Below, piece by piece: positions 49,905-58,631 of a stretch of 64,000 nucleotides of DNA. Positions within the stretch are counted from its first letter, which is position 1. Every line of letters begins with the position of its first letter. The position numbers and the translations under genes were made by a program. The stretch spans positions 2,788,501 to 2,852,500 of the forward strand of contig NZ_CP134494.1 in the NCBI RefSeq assembly GCF_031759225.1, in the 5' to 3' direction. Source of the DNA: Mesobacillus jeotgali. Lineage in GTDB: Bacteria > Bacillota > Bacilli > Bacillales > Cytobacillaceae. The notes under the pieces were generated by a model. The model worked only from the letters and a program-made list of their open reading frames with translations. It did not search any database and was not told the DNA's origin.

Positions 49905-50633
49905 TTATTTTCCAATGAACATTTGAGTCCAATAGTTACCTGTTGCTACATGTCCAACACCAATATGTGTATAGCTTGAGTTCAGGATATTCGCACGGTG
50001 ACCTGAACTGTTCATCCATGCATTTACTACTTCTTCTGGGGTACGCTGACCCATAGCGATGTTTTCACCAGCTGAACGATAAGAGATCCCGAACTTCTTC
50101 ATCATATCAAAAGGTGAACCGTAAGTTGGGCTTGTATGGCTGAAATAGCCTTTGCTTTGCATATCACGTGATTTTTCCCTTGCTACTTTACTTAGTTCTG
50201 TATCAAGAGCAAGTGGTTTTAAACCGTTCTTTGCTCTCTCTTGATTTGTCAACTCGACCACTTTTTGCTCATAAGCGCTAACTGCTGAAGAAACTGGAGC
50301 TGCAGCTGGTTCTTGAGCAGGTGCTTTAGCTGGTTCCTGAACTGGTGCAGGAGCTGGAGCTGGAGCTTTTACAGGCTCTTGAACTGTCGTTGGTTCTGGA
50401 GTTTTAACAGGCTCCTGAACTTTAGTGTCAGCTGGCTGTGCTTGTTTCCATGAGAATTGATAGTTTTTAAAATACTTTTGTAGAATAGAATTGATTTGTT
50501 CATTACTTAAATTCCCATTTTGATAATAGTAAACCTTTGATTCTATAGTAGATGCATCTGCCTTATCCATCGCTGGATTCGCAGCGAATAAAGCCGCAGC
50601 AGCAAAAGCTGTTAAAATCATTTTCTTTTTCAT
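49905..50633 (-). CDS. Secreted CAP-domain protein, YkwD-like
   Basis: 242 residues. Signal peptide (KKKMILTAFAAAALFAANPAMDKADA), a region with YYYQNGNLSNEQINSILQKY, then a Pro/Ala/Glu-rich linker of PAPAPAPV and QEPVK repeats, then the CAP (SCP/PR1) domain: LTNQERAKNGL, YFSHTSPTYGSPF, AGENIAMGQRTPEEVVNAWMNSSGHRANIL and IGVGH. CAP proteins of Bacillus are extracellular, of uncertain enzymatic function. RBS GGGAGGAATTC. Confidence 0.88.
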   Translation of the reverse strand: MKKKMILTAFAAAALFAANPAMDKADASTIESKVYYYQNGNLSNEQINSILQKYFKNYQFSWKQAQPADTKVQEPVKTPEPTTVQEPVKAPAPAPAPVQEPAKAPAQEPAAAPVSSAVSAYEQKVVELTNQERAKNGLKPLALDTELSKVAREKSRDMQSKGYFSHTSPTYGSPFDMMKKFGISYRSAGENIAMGQRTPEEVVNAWMNSSGHRANILNSSYTHIGVGHVATGNYWTQMFIGK

Positions 50634-51003
50634 TCTCGAATTCCTCCCGAAAATTTAGTTTGTCTCTCTCTTGCACACTAATCATATCATGCGTTTTTTG
50701 TAATAAACCTGGAATATACAGGAAAAACTATTATTCTATGAAAAGTAATTTAGAAAATTATTTGCTTGTTAGGCAAAATACCAATGTTTAAAAGAGTTTT
50801 TACACTAATAGAATCGGTTCTTTTATATTTTCAATTTTTTCCTTTTTAGTTTCGAAAGACCAGTTACACAAAAATAAGGAAGAATTAAGTTATTGACAAC
50901 TTTTTTTCCGGACATGTTTCATGACAATTTTTTCGACAATATGACAATCATTAAGATATATTACATGCCAGTTGGCCATACATAGACAATGAATAAATGA
51001 AAA
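50634..51003. other. Gap upstream of CAP gene
   Basis: 370 bases, AT-rich, no ORF with an RBS. I see no strong promoter or palindrome; the CAP gene promoter should lie at its left edge. Confidence 0.4.
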
Positions 51004-51023
51004 AAAGCGGCAATCGCCGCTTT
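51004..51023 (-). terminator. Terminator of lipoprotein gene
   Basis: AAAGCGGC/GCCGCTTT stem with 4-base loop, T run on the minus strand, 5 bases after the stop. Confidence 0.82.
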
Positions 51024-51028
51024 CCTTT

Positions 51029-51499
51029 TTAGTGCCCATGCTGATCCTCAGAATCTGTATCTTGATTATCCATATCCATTTCAGTGGATTTACCCTCTTC
51101 TTCTGGCTCACTCGGACTGCCCACAACAAATTCGATTTTTGGCATATTATGCATACTTCTGGCAGTCACGTGAGCAATAATATAATAGGTACCTTCTTCC
51201 TCAAAGGATTTATTCAAACGATAAATTCCGTTTTGATCGTGTTCTATCACAATTTTCTCGTGTTCTTCTGCCTGTGAACGCCAGATTTCAAATTTCACTT
51301 CGTCTGCGTCCTCTACTTCCTCTGTTCCATAAGTAACCTTCGCCTCAAAAGTGATTTCTTCATTCAATTGTGCTTTTTCAGGATTTGCTGTCAGCTTAAC
51401 TTCTAAAAACTGCGGTTCCTCTTCCACTTCCTGCTGAGAACATCCTGTCATAATCAGACCTGCCCATACTGCCAATAACATTACCAACAATCGTTTCAT
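51029..51499 (-). CDS. Lipoprotein with FixH/YtkA-like domain
   Basis: 156 residues. Lipoprotein signal with lipobox MTGC (Cys near 20), then one Ig-like domain: LTANPEKAQLNEEITFEAKVTYG, VKFEIWRSQAEEHEKI, EGTYYIIAHVTARSMHNMP, as in YtkA/FixH-type extracellular domains. The tail is acidic with DQHGH at the end, perhaps metal-binding. It lies 100 bases downstream of the histidine kinase on the same strand and may be in the same regulon. Confidence 0.75.
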   Translation of the reverse strand: MKRLLVMLLAVWAGLIMTGCSQQEVEEEPQFLEVKLTANPEKAQLNEEITFEAKVTYGTEEVEDADEVKFEIWRSQAEEHEKIVIEHDQNGIYRLNKSFEEEGTYYIIAHVTARSMHNMPKIEFVVGSPSEPEEEGKSTEMDMDNQDTDSEDQHGH

Positions 51500-51599
51500 T
51501 CTTATACCCCTTAAATAAATTTGTGAAAATCTTGTTCTGCATAAAACTGCATAGACTTCTTCGTGAGGACCAGTTTAATCACGTTTAAGAACCCTGTCT

Positions 51600-53003
51600 C
51601 TATAATTCCACGGCTGGAAAATAGAGAGTGATGGTCGTGCCATTTCCTAGCTCACTTGATATTTCCATTTTACCATCATGCAGCTTAACTAATTTATCAA
51701 CAATCGCCAGACCCAAACCTGTACCCCCGTCGGCTCTTGACCTTGCCTTATTCACCCTGTAAAAACGTTCAGTCAGCTTATTGATATCCTCTTCTGGTAT
51801 TCCAGTCCCAGTGTCTTCAATTTGGACTTTACAGCCATATGCATGCTTTAAAAGTCCGATGGAAATCCTGCCGCCACTTTCGGTATAGCGGATCGCATTG
51901 TCAATGAGATTCTGGAAGATCTGTTCGAGTCTTCCTTCATCACCATTAACGATGATATCCGGATCAAGATTAAGTGTTAGGCTGATCTTCTTTTCATCCA
52001 GGGCTGGACCGTACTTGATAATAAAATCTTCAATGAGCTGTGCCAGCGGGAAAGGGCTTTTTATTAAACTATATTCATCTGCGTCCAGTCTTGATAAATC
52101 AAGCAAATCCTCAACGAGCTTTACCATTCTGCCAGATTCCCTGTTAATCAGCTTTAAATATTTATTTTTCTCATCAGGCTCTTTTATCAAACCTGCTTCC
52201 AGTGCCTCGCTATAGCCTTTTATATAGCTGATAGGAGTCCGCAGTTCATGAGAAACATCAGCAAGGAATTCCCTCTTCTTCTCATCTTCTTTTTGAACGG
52301 ACTCGGACATATGGTTGAAGGCTTTAGCCAGCTGACCAATTTCATCTTTAGATTTTATATTAACACGTGCGGAATAATCTCCTCCAGATACCCTTTCGGC
52401 TGCCTCCTTCATGGCAGCAAGAGGCCTGGTTAGCTTGCGGAGCATTTTAAACCCAAGGAAAGCGGCAATGATAATGAACAGCACTCCGCCAATCAGCCAT
52501 AAAAAAGAGAAATCCACGGTTAGCTCGGAAATTTTAGCAAGGGGAACGTATAAATAAATGATGCCTTCAAGCCGGTTATTGTCAAGAAGAGGAATGGCCA
52601 CTGCAAGGATCTTCCTTCCAAACCTCTCCTCAAAACCCGATTTCATCACCGGTTCACCACTTAGAAGCTGTTCACGCTCTTCCTTCCCGATCAAGGTTTC
52701 ATAATCGATTGAATAAGGGAGGCAGGCGCTTAACTCCTTTGGGTTACTGACAAGAAATACTTCAGACTCCGACTTTTCATTATACCATTCTACCTGCTCC
52801 TTCATTTCTTCTGTCAATGGACCGCCTGAATAGTCACTCGCCAGGCGGTAACCTTCTTCTATAAGTGAATCTTCAACTATATCGACATATAGTTTTTCAT
52901 AAAATAGATAGGATAAAAAAAAGGAATACAATACAGTTACCAGTATGGTGGCGGTAACCGTCAGCCACAGTTTCTTAAACAGGCTGTCAGAAAATGAAAT
53001 CAT
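51600..53003 (-). CDS. Sensor histidine kinase
   Basis: 467 residues. Two membrane helices (about 12-33 and 165-187) enclose an extracellular sensor of 130 residues; then HAMP (LRKLTRPLAAMKEAAERVSGGDYSARV), HisKA with the phosphorylated His in FLADVSHELRTPISYIKGY near 253, and HATPase_c with NLIDNAIRYTESG, DTGTGIPEE and GTGLGLAIV. It overlaps the regulator gene by 4 bases (53000-53003), so they form one pair. The signal is unknown. Confidence 0.92.
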   Translation of the reverse strand: MISFSDSLFKKLWLTVTATILVTVLYSFFLSYLFYEKLYVDIVEDSLIEEGYRLASDYSGGPLTEEMKEQVEWYNEKSESEVFLVSNPKELSACLPYSIDYETLIGKEEREQLLSGEPVMKSGFEERFGRKILAVAIPLLDNNRLEGIIYLYVPLAKISELTVDFSFLWLIGGVLFIIIAAFLGFKMLRKLTRPLAAMKEAAERVSGGDYSARVNIKSKDEIGQLAKAFNHMSESVQKEDEKKREFLADVSHELRTPISYIKGYSEALEAGLIKEPDEKNKYLKLINRESGRMVKLVEDLLDLSRLDADEYSLIKSPFPLAQLIEDFIIKYGPALDEKKISLTLNLDPDIIVNGDEGRLEQIFQNLIDNAIRYTESGGRISIGLLKHAYGCKVQIEDTGTGIPEEDINKLTERFYRVNKARSRADGGTGLGLAIVDKLVKLHDGKMEISSELGNGTTITLYFPAVEL

Positions 53004-53680
53004 GTTGCCGGCACCTCGAATTTATACCCTACACCCCAGATGGTTTGAATATAGTCTCCTGTTCCAAGTTTCATCCTCAGCGTTTTAATGTGTGTGTCGA
53101 CAGTCCTCAAGCTGCCATGGTAATCCATGCCCCAGACAAATTCCAGCAACTGCTCCCTGCTTAGGGCCTGGCCCTGGTGCTGAACCAGAAAAACGAGCAG
53201 TTCAAACTCTTTGAGGGTAAGCGGAACATTATTCCCTTCCACACTGACTCTTCTTCCCTTCTTATCGATGTTAATTTTACCCAGAGTCATTGTATCTTCA
53301 TCATTCTTGACAAAAGACGTCCTTCTTAACAATGCATTGATTCTCGCCACAAGCTCGCCCGGACTGAAAGGCTTGACTATATAATCATCTCCCCCGAGCT
53401 GGAGCCCTTTTACTTTATCCCACTCTTCACCTTTAGCTGAAAGGAAGATGATCGGTACCTGTGAAAAAGTCCTGATCTTTCCGCAAACAGCAAAGCCATC
53501 CTCAAAAGGCATCATAATATCAAGAATGACTAGGTCAAAGTCTTGTTCCTGCAGTTTTCTTAATCCATCTACACCGTCTGCGGCGTGGACACATTTGAAC
53601 CCGGAATTTTCAAGATACATTTGTACAAGATTGCGCATATCTTCTTCGTCGTCTATGATTAAAACTTTTATGGGATTCAT
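53000..53680 (-). CDS. OmpR-family response regulator
   Basis: 226 residues. Receiver with acid pair IIDDEED, phosphorylated Asp54 in LVILDIMMPFEDG, Thr/Ser switch in IIFLSAKGEEWDKVKG and Lys in DDYIVKPFSP; then a winged-helix DNA-binding domain (LTLKEFELLVFLVQHQGQALSREQLL, RTVDTHIKTLRMKLG). Partner of the overlapping kinase. It starts 4 bases after the beta-propeller lipoprotein gene, so that gene is likely in the same operon. Confidence 0.92.
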   Translation of the reverse strand: MNPIKVLIIDDEEDMRNLVQMYLENSGFKCVHAADGVDGLRKLQEQDFDLVILDIMMPFEDGFAVCGKIRTFSQVPIIFLSAKGEEWDKVKGLQLGGDDYIVKPFSPGELVARINALLRRTSFVKNDEDTMTLGKINIDKKGRRVSVEGNNVPLTLKEFELLVFLVQHQGQALSREQLLEFVWGMDYHGSLRTVDTHIKTLRMKLGTGDYIQTIWGVGYKFEVPAT

Positions 53681-53684
53681 CCTG

Positions 53685-54650
53685 CTATCTCTCCCTCGTC
53701 ACGATTTGAAATGGACCATTTCCAACTTTAAGTGTTTTCTCTATGGATAGGCTTTCCGGATCGATGATATATACCTCGTTGCTGTCATAACCGGCAACGA
53801 TGAGTTTATCCGCGAAAAAATCAATTTCGAACGGATTTGCCCCAACCTTCAATGAGCCCTTCTTTTTTCCGTCCTCACCCAATTTATACAGCATATTTGA
53901 ACCATGGCTCAAGACAAATATATCATCTTCGTCCTTGGTGAAATCCACTGGCATGACAGGAGCTGAAATCTCTTTAATCAAACGTCCATTCTTTAGGTCA
54001 TAGATGTGAATCAACTCTTCAACTTCCGTTCCTTTCCCATGCCCGCCAATCCAAAGCTCGTCTTTCTCCCTGCACATTAACGCACCTGCTGCTGCAGGAT
54101 GGATTTTAAATCCTGGAAGCCGTTTTTTATTATTCGAGTCAATTATGCTTAACATTTCTTGATTATAGCTGATGGCATAAAGCTTTTCCTCGGCCTCGAG
54201 AAGTGTCAGCGGGTCTTTTTCAACCTTTACTTCATCCACTTCCGTTCCTTCAATATTGTAAAATCGGACACTATCCCTATCCTGGTCTGCAAACGCGATC
54301 TCCGTTCCATCCTCTACCAATAGGGCATTCACGATTCCCGTTCCCGTTTTCCAGGATTCAATCTTCTCCCCTTTACTCAACGAATACAAATCAGCAGTAT
54401 CCAGAGACTTGCCATAAAGCAATATCGTATCGTTGTCAGGAAGGATCAGTCCTCCAATGTACGGGCGGTCAACCTTCCAGTCTGGTAACTTTTCACCTTT
54501 TTCCATATCATAAAAAGATATTGTCATTTCTTTGATATTTATGGTCGATATAATGGAAGAATCTTTTGGTACAGATTCAAATGATTCAAAAGAACAGGCA
54601 GATAACAAAACAGTGAAAGCTGCTATAGCGATTATATAAATCCACTTCAT
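53685..54650 (-). CDS. Beta-propeller lipoprotein (YncE-like)
   Basis: 321 residues from ATG 54650 (AAAGGAG upstream); the open frame starts 7 codons earlier. Lipobox LSAC near residue 18-20. The rest is repeats of four-strand blades (DNTILLYGKSLDTADLYSL, ADQDRDSVRFYNIEGTEVDEV, DLKNGRLIKEISAPVMPVDF, YDSNEVYIIDPESLSIEKTL) like YncE/PQQ-type surface propellers. First in an operon with a two-component pair, so it may sense or modulate the signal for the kinase. Confidence 0.8.
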   Translation of the reverse strand: MKWIYIIAIAAFTVLLSACSFESFESVPKDSSIISTINIKEMTISFYDMEKGEKLPDWKVDRPYIGGLILPDNDTILLYGKSLDTADLYSLSKGEKIESWKTGTGIVNALLVEDGTEIAFADQDRDSVRFYNIEGTEVDEVKVEKDPLTLLEAEEKLYAISYNQEMLSIIDSNNKKRLPGFKIHPAAAGALMCREKDELWIGGHGKGTEVEELIHIYDLKNGRLIKEISAPVMPVDFTKDEDDIFVLSHGSNMLYKLGEDGKKKGSLKVGANPFEIDFFADKLIVAGYDSNEVYIIDPESLSIEKTLKVGNGPFQIVTRER

Positions 54651-54782
54651 GATTAACTCCTTTTCTCTCACGATTATCTCACATTATTATAGCTCTAATT
54701 TGTGATATTTCTATGAAATCGAACGAGACGGCTTTTAAAAAGGAACAAAGTTTTTGAAGAGAGTTTTGCAAAAAAGAAAAAA

Positions 54783-54803
54783 CTTGCCGACATGAGCGGC
54801 AAG
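54783..54803 (-). terminator. Terminator
   Basis: CTTGCCG/CGGCAAG stem with 7-base loop, T run on the minus strand, after the 94-residue gene. Confidence 0.8.
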
Positions 54804-54823
54804 TCAATGAATTATGTAAATTG

Positions 54824-55108
54824 TCATTTGATGATCATTTCTTTTTTAACGGCGATTTCCTTCAATTCTTCAGAAAGTACTTCAAGTTCCCATGGGCTAT
54901 CTGATTCAATTAGGAGTTCTTTATCCTGCAGGATTATTTTGAAGTAAGAATCATGGAATCCCCCAGTGAATTCAATTTGCCCATGGGATACTGTACAACG
55001 ATTATCATTTTCCTCTACCCAGCATCCTTTAATAAGCAAGTCCAGGATCCCTTCGACATGCACAACTTCTCGAACAAGTTCCAACTTCACGGTGCTAATA
55101 CCAGACAT
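54824..55108 (-). CDS. Hypothetical protein
   Basis: 94 residues from ATG 55108, set by GAGGAGGATTCTA. Beta-rich with two cysteines (IKGCWVEENDNRCTV) and a C-terminal amphipathic helix (LEVLSEELKEIAVKKE). No motif I know. It lies downstream of the rhodanese genes on the same strand but 200 bases away, so a link to them is unclear. Confidence 0.55.
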   Translation of the reverse strand: MSGISTVKLELVREVVHVEGILDLLIKGCWVEENDNRCTVSHGQIEFTGGFHDSYFKIILQDKELLIESDSPWELEVLSEELKEIAVKKEMIIK

Positions 55109-55310
55109 TAGAATCCTCCTCGCCACTAATTGTCGAAATATTCACTTTACTATTAGTGTACGAATTAAGTTGAAAACAAGCAAGCATATTTCGACATTTC
55201 CTGGATTCTTCTGACTATTATTTCGTATTCACCTGCTGGACTAACATTTGCTAACTCCCCTAGTTTGTTTCAAAAAAATAGAGACAGCTTTCGCCATCTC
55301 TATTGGGGGG

Positions 55311-55604
55311 TTATTCAGTTGGACCCGTCCATGCCATCATGCCGCCTTGCATGTTGATCACGTTATAGCCATAGTATTCCAGGAATTGAGATGCCCTGGA
55401 ACTGCGGCCGCCCGAACGGCAGACCATTACGTAAGTCTTGTTCTTGTCTAATTCATTCATCCTGAATTCAAGCAGGCCTAGCGGAATATGAATCGCTCCA
55501 GGAATTTTCCCTTCAGCTACTTCACTTACTTCACGTACATCTACAACTTCAAATTCAATTGAACCTAATCCATTTAGCACTTCTGTTGGTGTCATCTGAC
55601 GCAT
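55311..55604 (-). CDS. Rhodanese-domain sulfurtransferase
   Basis: 97 residues, a single rhodanese domain. VVDVREVSEVAEGKIPGAIHIPL leads to the active loop MVCRSGGRSSRAS (catalytic Cys followed by RSGGRS) and YGYNVINMQGGMMAW closes it. It should carry persulfide sulfur. It is the last gene of a cstR-linked cluster, 31 bases after the membrane-bound rhodanese, and probably shares its CstR-controlled promoter. Confidence 0.9.
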   Translation of the reverse strand: MRQMTPTEVLNGLGSIEFEVVDVREVSEVAEGKIPGAIHIPLGLLEFRMNELDKNKTYVMVCRSGGRSSRASQFLEYYGYNVINMQGGMMAWTGPTE

Positions 55605-55635
55605 TATATTTTCCTCCTTATGACTTTATCATTCA

Positions 55636-56001
55636 TTACCAGGCGCTCATTCCGCCCTTAACATTCGTTACATTTTTGAATCCAGCTTTTTTCAACAACT
55701 TACTTGCCTGGCTGCTGCGCATACCGCTCTGGCAAATGACAACTACATCCTTATCCTGTGAAAGCTCTCCTGTACGGTTACCAAGCTGTTGCAATGGAAT
55801 ATTCTTGAACCCTTTAATGTGATTCCCTTTATATTCTCCAGGAGTCCTTACATCAACGTATTGCACTCCAGCCTTTTTTGATTTCATCATTTCACCTAAT
55901 TGTGCTGTGGTGATTTGATTAACTCCCTTTGTTGGAGCCAAACGACTCCATAAGAAAGCTGCCGCCAGCACAACGATCAATACATTAATTACTACATCCA
56001 T
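55636..56001 (-). CDS. Membrane-anchored rhodanese
   Basis: 121 residues from ATG 56001 (AGAGGTGCC upstream). One N-terminal helix (VVINVLIVVLAAAFLW) anchors a rhodanese domain: YVDVRTPGEYKGNHIKGFKNIPL, catalytic loop VICQSGMRSSQAS with its Cys, and FKNVTNVKGGMSAW. With the soluble rhodanese downstream it should handle sulfane sulfur near the membrane. The promoter at 56076-56118 carries a CstR-type site, so expression should rise with persulfide stress. Confidence 0.88.
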   Translation of the reverse strand: MDVVINVLIVVLAAAFLWSRLAPTKGVNQITTAQLGEMMKSKKAGVQYVDVRTPGEYKGNHIKGFKNIPLQQLGNRTGELSQDKDVVVICQSGMRSSQASKLLKKAGFKNVTNVKGGMSAW

Positions 56002-56075
56002 CCGTAGGCACCTCTTTTTCTTCATTTTTTAATTTAATTCATGATTTCTTGGCGTGTGAAGCTTGCGCATCACAT

Positions 56076-56118
56076 ATACCCATAAGGGTATTTTATGTGA
56101 CAAAAATCAACTTGTCAA
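56076..56118 (-). promoter_or_regulatory. CstR-type operator-promoter for rhodanese genes
   Basis: On the minus strand TTGACA (complement of 56113-56118) and TAAAAT (complement of 56090-56095) are 17 bases apart. The palindrome ATACCC-ATAA-GGGTAT (56076-56091) begins within the -10 box and covers the start point. CsoR/CstR family operators have this A/T-flanked CCC...GGG form. Confidence 0.7.
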
Positions 56119-56131
56119 GAACAGAAAAGCA

Positions 56132-56395
56132 TTATTTTCTGCTCTTAACAAGCAATTCCACGGCATCATTTACAGCCTGGGACGTTTCTCTGCCTTCTTG
56201 CAGATCACTGATCAAGCATTGTTCAAGATTTTTGCTGACAACCAAAGCAATCGTACGGTCAACTGCAGAACGGATTGCTGACAATTGCGTTACGACCGAC
56301 TTGCATTCTTCCTGTTCTTCGAGCAGTCGGATGCTTCCTCTTACTTGTCCTTCGATCCTCTTCAAGCGATTGACAATTTCTTTATTGTACTCCAC
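56132..56395 (-). CDS. cstR: CstR persulfide-sensing repressor
   Basis: 87 residues of the CsoR/RcnR (DUF156) all-helical family: NRLKRIEGQVRGSIRLLEE with Cys31, and KNLEQCL with Cys60. The His that CsoR uses for Cu(I) is Asn56 here, and only two cysteines remain, the C31/C60 pair that marks CstR, which senses persulfides by forming di- or trisulfide bridges. It should repress the two promoters with palindromic sites in this cluster, so it controls the rhodaneses and itself. Confidence 0.85.
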   Translation of the reverse strand: MEYNKEIVNRLKRIEGQVRGSIRLLEEQEECKSVVTQLSAIRSAVDRTIALVVSKNLEQCLISDLQEGRETSQAVNDAVELLVKSRK

Positions 56396-56406
56396 CTTGC
56401 CACCTC

Positions 56407-56733
56407 CTATTGTGATGGACCAGTAATTGTATATCCTTTAACATTGTAACCATATTTTTTCAGCAATCTTGCACCAAAGTTCTTTTCTAATTCATTAGAG
56501 GCAATGATGACGATGTGCCTGTCAGGAATTTCTTTAATATATCTTTTCAAATATCCGCATGGAATATTAATTGCGCCATTTATCGGGTTCTTGGCAGAAT
56601 CCTGATAATCTCGCAGATCGACAAAAACTGCATCCTTTTCATATTCCTTTACAGCCGGCAGGTTCCTGACTGGAACATAACGGTTGAAAACTAAGGTGAT
56701 CAAAAGGAGACTGATGATTAAAGTTGTGAGCAA
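56407..56733 (-). CDS. Membrane-anchored rhodanese-like protein without catalytic Cys
   Basis: 108 residues from TTG 56733 (AGAGGTGAAGAG upstream). An N-terminal helix (TLIISLLLITLVF) precedes a rhodanese fold (AVFVDLRDYQDSAKNPINGAINIPCGYL). The active loop reads IVIIASNELEKNFGARL, with no Cys, so it cannot form the persulfide there; Cys in NIPCGYL is outside the loop. It is 11 bases before cstR and shares its operator-promoter at 56785-56813. It may bind or scaffold rather than transfer sulfur. Confidence 0.8.
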   Translation of the reverse strand: MLTTLIISLLLITLVFNRYVPVRNLPAVKEYEKDAVFVDLRDYQDSAKNPINGAINIPCGYLKRYIKEIPDRHIVIIASNELEKNFGARLLKKYGYNVKGYTITGPSQ

Positions 56734-56784
56734 CTACTCTTCACCTCTTGTTATAACTTGTTCATTACTGAACTTACAATACTA

Positions 56785-56813
56785 ATTGTATACCATACGG
56801 GGTATAAAATCAA
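56785..56813 (-). promoter_or_regulatory. CstR-type operator-promoter for rhodanese-like/cstR genes
   Basis: TTGATT (complement of 56808-56813) and TACAAT (complement of 56785-56790), 17 bases apart, make a promoter. TATACC-ATACGG-GGTATA (56789-56806) fills the spacer exactly and would block RNA polymerase when bound. This indicates autoregulation by CstR. Confidence 0.7.
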
Positions 56814-56965
56814 TAGTGGAAGAAATATTTTTTGACATTTTATTAAAAGCAAAAAAAGAAGCAAGAATCCCTTACTTCTTTAATCATTCTATATCATTTT
56901 TGGATCAAGTACATCAGTATTCAAATGCCAATTTTCCGCTTACGCGCTGTGTATTACACGATCTT

Positions 56966-57250
56966 TTATTTTACAGCTCCGGCTTGGATTGATTCTGCTA
57001 TTTCCATATGAAGCTGAATCAGCATGATTTTACTCTCAGTTGGCAAAGAGGACTCTATTATTCTTTTAGTGGCAAGGTAGTATTTAACCATTAATGTCTT
57101 TCTTGCTCTCGGATGTGAATTCTCATCCTTCAAATCTCTGCTTATCGCTTCTTTAAGTATTTCTTCCGGTACCTGATCGGATTGCAGTTTTCGATTGTTC
57201 CATATAGTCCTGTATTCATCAAGTAACTTTTCAAAATCCATTGCTTGCAT
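56966..57250 (-). CDS. Hypothetical helical protein
   Basis: 94 residues. ATG 57250 preceded by AGGGGGCTCC. All-helical and charged: FEKLLDEYRTIWNNRKLQSD, ILKEAISRDLKDENS, and a long helix MVKYYLATKRIIESSLPTES then IQLHMEIAESI. No motif known. Divergent from the zinc-ribbon gene at 57358. Function unknown. Confidence 0.55.
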   Translation of the reverse strand: MQAMDFEKLLDEYRTIWNNRKLQSDQVPEEILKEAISRDLKDENSHPRARKTLMVKYYLATKRIIESSLPTESKIMLIQLHMEIAESIQAGAVK

Positions 57251-57357
57251 CCTGGAGCCCCCTGCTTTTAAATCCTAATAAACCCTTATTAGTATATTTA
57301 CATATTTCAGGCTGATAATGCAAAAAATACGGTAAATACCTTTAAAGGAGAATAGCT

Positions 57358-57597
57358 ATGAGTAAACCTTATCGATGCCCTAATTGCAAGACGAACAGGA
57401 CAAGATTCAATATGATTTCCCAAGTACCGCAACCTGTAAAATTGAATCCGCAATCAGGTGAAATTGTGGAGCAATATTCAAATGATCAACTTGAACCTTT
57501 CCACCTGCCATACAAGGGTCCAAAACTGAAAATACAATGTGCAGCCTGTGGACTAGTTGAGGATGAAAAGACTTTTGCTAAATTTGGGGAAAGTTAA
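57358..57597 (+). CDS. Small zinc-ribbon protein
   Basis: 79 residues, AAAGGAG before ATG. YRCPNCKTNRTRF and KIQCAACGLVED form a CPxC...CxxC zinc ribbon with about 45 residues between, which include PQPVKLNPQSGEIVE. A conserved Bacillus small protein by look; no function known to me. Single-gene unit ended by a strong hairpin. Confidence 0.65.
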   Translation: MSKPYRCPNCKTNRTRFNMISQVPQPVKLNPQSGEIVEQYSNDQLEPFHLPYKGPKLKIQCAACGLVEDEKTFAKFGES

Positions 57598-57640
57598 CGA
57601 TTAGCAAAGCACAAACAGGAGCCCGATCACCTATGATAAA

Positions 57641-57667
57641 AAGCTTGAGATTTTCTCAAGCTTTTTC
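57641..57667. terminator. Bidirectional terminator
   Basis: AAAAGCTTGAG/CTCAAGCTTTT perfect stem with 5-base loop, between the zinc-ribbon gene and the converging secreted-protein gene. Confidence 0.88.
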
Positions 57668-57673
57668 AATTGC

Positions 57674-58492
57674 TTACCTTATTCCTACTTCCTCAAAAAA
57701 CTTTACTGAATCCACTCGCCATTGTTCATTTGGCATGTACCTCACAAGAAGGACTTTACCTGTAAAGTTCTTTCCGCCAGTCCCTTTTAGCTGCAAATTA
57801 ACCTCGACAGGAACAGTAAGACTCAACTGATCTCCAACATCTTCCGCAGGTAATACTTCCATGCGGGAAATCCTGATATTTTCTATTTTATACAAGAGAT
57901 TCTCCCATTCGAGATCTTGAAGTGAGACTAAAGAAACGATGTTACGGTCCTGCTGTTTTAGCCCGGCAATATAGGCGTTGACTAGGTCGTAAGGATCCGT
58001 CTGTTCGAGATATCCTTCAAGTTTGCCCGCTGATTTAAGGATCATCAATTTATGGGAAAGGTCCATAAAGTTTGTCCTATGTGTCGTGCTTCCATAAAAA
58101 TGGATGCAAAAATGACCTGGAAAATTATTTTTCAAAGCTCCTCCGCCATGTGGCATTCCATGCATTGAGGCTGCGATTTTCCCATCTTCCGAGATGACAA
58201 TAATAGCCCTCCGCTTCCAGCTCCACTTACCATTATAAATCTTTTTCATGATGGCAGTATCTTTTGAAGTTAAAGGCTGTACATCTGCATGGTTGCTGCC
58301 TGCTCTCCTTTGGACACGGAATTTCATCCCTGTTTCCAAATCGACAACTGTGAACTTGCTATACTTTGGAAGAATTTCATTCACTTCTTCCCACTGCATC
58401 ATTTTAATCTGATCCATTTTCGAATTTTTCTTGGCTTCTACGCTGTTCCCAGATATGGAAAGAATGAAAATTGCCATTATCAATAATTTCAT
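57674..58492 (-). CDS. Secreted protein of unknown function
   Basis: 272 residues from ATG 58492, which starts a signal peptide (KLLIMAIFILSISGNSVEAKK); the open frame runs 19 codons further. The body has MQWEEVNEILPKYSKFTVVDLETG and FRVQRRAGSNHADVQPLTSKD, then HGMPHGGGALKNNFPGHFCIHFYG, a His/Gly-rich part. These resemble YkuD-like or spore-cortex-type helper proteins, but I do not recognise a fixed family; the HFCIHFYG plus HADV layout might be a metal or catalytic site. Outside the cell or in the spore. Confidence 0.6.
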   Translation of the reverse strand: MKLLIMAIFILSISGNSVEAKKNSKMDQIKMMQWEEVNEILPKYSKFTVVDLETGMKFRVQRRAGSNHADVQPLTSKDTAIMKKIYNGKWSWKRRAIIVISEDGKIAASMHGMPHGGGALKNNFPGHFCIHFYGSTTHRTNFMDLSHKLMILKSAGKLEGYLEQTDPYDLVNAYIAGLKQQDRNIVSLVSLQDLEWENLLYKIENIRISRMEVLPAEDVGDQLSLTVPVEVNLQLKGTGGKNFTGKVLLVRYMPNEQWRVDSVKFFEEVGIR

Positions 58493-58631
58493 TTTGATCA
58501 ACTCTTTTTCACTTGGCTTAATCTTTCTTATTACTTTGCTGAATTCCAACTGAGCAAAAATATGCTACATGAAAGTTTTTGCTTTTTTGCTTCCTGCTAT
58601 TCAGATGACCTCACTTTAAAGCAAACAAAAA

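Noticed and set aside
56132..56395. CsoR copper sensor
   Set aside because: The Cu(I)-ligand His is Asn56 and only Cys31 and Cys60 are present, and the neighbours are rhodaneses. The copper operon is 5 kb away.
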